DNA from: Psettodes erumei
Lineage: Eukaryota > Chordata > Actinopteri > Pleuronectiformes > Psettodidae
DNA length: 64,000 bases
Assembly (NCBI GenBank): GCA_016785225.1
Contig: JAFBJZ010000612.1
Coordinates: 620,001-684,000 of the forward strand
Reading direction: 5' to 3'
Shown here: positions 61,096 to 64,000 of the stretch, piece after piece
How positions within the stretch are numbered: the stretch's first letter is position 1
Layout: each line of letters begins with the position of its first letter
Made by a program: the position numbers and the translations under genes
The notes under the pieces: model-generated
The model's database searches: none
What the model was told of the DNA's origin: nothing
What the model saw: only the letters and a program-made list of their open reading frames with translations

Positions 61096-62819
61096 GAGGA
61101 TGGTGTGCAGCAAAACCTGTTAAAAACACCTTGGCTTTGGTTGTTAATCACATTGGTCTAAAGAGACCTTCATCAAATAAAAAACTCAAGGGGAAGAGTT
61201 TCTACAAATATGGCAGTGCTCAAGAGAAGATAAAACTAATAATAGAACTGGAAGGTGGAGTTGCTGAAACAACCAAGGAGCAAACCTAGATTAGACAAAG
61301 GTGGAAAAAGGAGACATGCTTTTATAGAATTACAAAAAAAAATACTAACAAATAACAAAAATCCATGGATGATAAAATAACAAAATAGAAAATCAAATAC
61401 AAAAATTAGGGCCCAAACTTGAAAAAGTAAACTAAGCAACAAAAGAAAGAATCTAAAGCTCCAATCTAACACAACATAACTCAACTGAACCTCAATGACA
61501 TACAGGGTTTATTTTACAAATGGACCAGTCCTACTCAAACTCATAGTGGAACATTCAACAAGCTACCAACACTTAACAAACTTACAAATTTCTAAACATA
61601 ATTAACCTAAGAAATTATTCAAACCAAAGAAATTAACCTTAACCTTAAACCACATATTACAAACTCAACCAAAAAATTTAATTGTTTAGCCTTCATCCTA
61701 ACTTCTCTGTCTCCCTGTTGGCCCATAAAAGGCCTTTTTAAAAAATCACTCTTCCAGTCTTTTACCAGAGGAGCTTGGAAGAACTAAAAAAAGGTAATTG
61801 TTGCTTCCAAACTCATGTGCCAGAACATGAGATAAATGTGTGCACCCAAAAAAGTAAACTGCCAAAACTAAATAAAAGGTGTAATATGAAAACAAAAGAC
61901 TATGTGTAGTGTCATTATTTCAAAAAATGGTTGGTAAAAGAATTCAGTCGGCAGCTGCTGATGCAGTCGCCACAATAATAAAGGACCAGTTTACAGAGAG
62001 GAGGAAAGGAATTCAGAAGAGGAAACTAGCATTATCATTACTTCTTTATACATTTTTGATTTGTTTATTTGAAATTTTTGTCTGTGAATAGGGAGTTTAA
62101 TTGTAGGCAGCATTTTTACTGAATGTCCTTCAAATGATAATTAATTCTTTCTGCAGTGTTTTCATTGTTAACATGAGCAGCATCAGATGGAGGATTCCTG
62201 TGATTTAAGTTGTGCTATTTAAACTGCAGATGGAAAAGAAGACCCAAAACATCTCCGTACAATTCTGAACCATTCAACCATTCATACAATTCAAATGTAA
62301 GATGTCCATAGTTTGTACTCGAGATTCTGATAACAAATGGGCGATGGGCTATTTTCATATTTCAGAACATATTTTTACTCTTTCATCATAAACTACATAT
62401 GGAATACCTAAACCATGAAATTGTAGGCTGTGACTGAAAAAACAAACAAAAAACCAAAAACTGTAAGGCATTTGAGTTTGAAAATGGAACATCAAATTTA
62501 AACTTCAGATATGGAATTATTTTTTGAAGCACCTGTGAGAGACACAGGAAACAGTGCAAAAGCAACTGTCATGCATGGTTGGTTTAACAGACTGACATTT
62601 GTAATAAAAAAACAAGCATTCAAATTCCGAAAAGCTCCATGTAACTGGATTTCAAGTGCACAAATCCTGCTCTCACAAGCCCCCATCTCTGTTGGAAAAA
62701 AATCACCATGCCTCACTGAAACACTGAGGGAACCCTGTCCCTTAGACTAAAATAACAAGGAGAGAGTCTACAGTCATGCTAGTGGCCCTACAAAGCTGCA
62801 CTTAACCACAGCAGCACGT

Positions 62820-63362
62820 TCAGCTGAATGCTAATGCTAGGATTGCAACAGTTTCACGACAATGTTAAAATGGTATGCTTGTATGTGATTATAAACCAAT
62901 GTATGGTGAAATTAGAGGATTGGCCTGATGAGTGTTTAAAGAGGAAAATTGAAACAATCACCAAATCCTGAGATACTGAGATATTTCACTCAAAAGAACA
63001 AATGTGAACCTTAGAGTGCTGCTAGAGGAAAAATTTAGGGGAATATGAATGCCTTAACAAAACATTAATGTCAATCTGTCTAACTGGTATTATGTCATTT
63101 GATCTGCTGATGGCACTAGACCAAAGGTCAGGAGACAAAGTCATATCAAATTTTACCCAATCCTTCCATCCATCTATCCCATATTTATCCAGAGATTAGT
63201 AAAGTCAGTAAAAAAGCAAAAATGACATCCTGCTGTTGATGGTGGAGAACTCAGCAGATCACCAACGGTTATAGGGCTTATCCTCTGGGAACCATGTAAG
63301 TTCAAAGTAATGGACGGACAAACTAATACTGTCATCCCTGAAGCCACGCCGCTAGAATAGCC
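62820..63362 (+). mobile_element. Perciform-type interspersed repeat, copy 2 (more diverged)
   Basis: The words 'gaatgctaatgctagg', 'gatatttcactcaaaag', 'gtgctgctagaggaaaaat', 'gatctgctgatggcactaga', 'cttatcctctgggaaccatg' and 'aatggacggacaaactaata' show this is a second, older copy of the family at 46.2 kb, in the same orientation. No open frame is present. Confidence 0.6.
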
Positions 63363-64000
63363 AGTAACATTTTTCTCATCTGCAGAACCTGAGAAGCTAA
63401 ATCTATATGCCTGTCTGCAGTAACAAAAAAGTTTCCCAAGCTAACTCATACACCTTTAATAAGAATTTATATTTGCAGTGTGACAATCTGTGCTGCTTCA
63501 GGCATTAGTATTTATCACTGGCACGCTTCCCTAGCGCATGCTAACAAATCACTTGGGAAGTGAGTTTAATTAATGACTTTTACTACGTGAGACAAAATGA
63601 GTGCTTCCTCACTCTATTAGCATGTATGATAGATATACCTGTCAGACTACCGCTGAAGACATTTCACATCATCTAATGATGTCATCGTGGTGGAACATGT
63701 GCATCTGGGCTGTGATGCAGCCCAATGTTACACCAAAAAGAGGTATACTGGTGTACTTACTGGCTTGAAATGCTCACTGATCTGTTGCGGCATGGTAGTT
63801 AATTTAGCTGGTACTAATAAACACTGCTCTAAGCTTTTCTCTGCATGTAATTTCTTTGTATAGATGGATAGATGGCACTCGGTAAGATTGGGCTGGAGTT
63901 TCAAAGACCCAATCAATATGTGAATTCAAAATGCACTCCATGCAAGAGTTTGCCTCATCATAAAGAAAACAATGTGCCAATAACAATATCTGCCCACTGT
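63363..64000. other. Non-coding DNA at the window end
   Basis: Nothing recognisable; it includes TAATTA-type words around 63,560 and 63,800. Confidence 0.5.

Larger units (their letters stand above)
52521..62819. other. Downstream non-coding DNA
   Basis: No gene is recognised. It contains CA/GT tracts at 55,249, 56,349, 59,223 and 60,004, a possible repeat at 60,640 and an A-rich, T-poor stretch at about 61,300-61,900. The 54,080-54,400 part is a candidate conserved element. Confidence 0.5.

Noticed and set aside
1..64000. tRNA, rRNA, microRNA or CRISPR features
   Set aside because: I looked for tRNA box A/B patterns, rRNA-like text and spaced direct repeats and recognised none.

Overview
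The window is vertebrate, most likely teleost and probably percomorph, nuclear DNA. It holds one recognisable gene: a pcdh10 (OL-protocadherin, delta-2 non-clustered protocadherin) orthologue on the + strand, spanning about 27.5-46.1 kb with five coding exons. The fish assignment rests on interspersed repeats I recognise from ray-finned fish genomes: two copies of a repeat with a 'GTTTGACATTTTGGGAAAT' start, two copies of a 'gctaacatgctca...tcctctggggaccatgaatgtc' repeat, a LINE tail of the 'aatttcccc...aataaag(n)' type, and a hAT/BED relic. Abundant (CA)n microsatellites and a compact 16.5-kb gene fit the same picture. Whether this is the a or b paralogue cannot be decided from the window.

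Layout. Positions 1-27,000 are non-coding upstream DNA with microsatellites, a LINE 3' tail (350-405), a decayed hAT transposase fragment (about 4270-4965), a fish interspersed repeat (about 17,225-17,725), a truncated repeat copy (about 23,880-24,030) and several stretches that read like conserved non-coding elements. A GC/CpG-rich zone from about 27.0 kb contains the 5' leader with upstream ORFs and runs into exon 1 (27,787-30,333), which encodes the signal peptide, six cadherin repeats, the membrane span and the proximal tail. Exons 2 (31,615-31,673), 3 (32,214-32,320), 4 (41,813-42,196) and 5 (44,277-44,296 coding) encode the rest of the cytoplasmic tail. The spliced frame is open throughout and predicts 1038 residues, ending in RKRIC. 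The 3' UTR probably runs to about 46.1 kb. From there to 64 kb is gene-free DNA with further repeats.

The most interesting points are the gene's possible alternative C-termini. Read-through of the exon 4 donor gives a 21-residue Tyr-rich tail followed by a well-formed poly(A) signal. Read-through of exon 1 gives a short form. The weak exon 2 donor is followed almost at once by a (CA)n tract of the kind hnRNP L binds, and exon 4 has a NAGNAG tandem acceptor behind a very long pyrimidine tract. I saw no wholly new system, no RNA gene and no CRISPR. Conserved-element and repeat calls rest on reading and memory of families, not on alignment.
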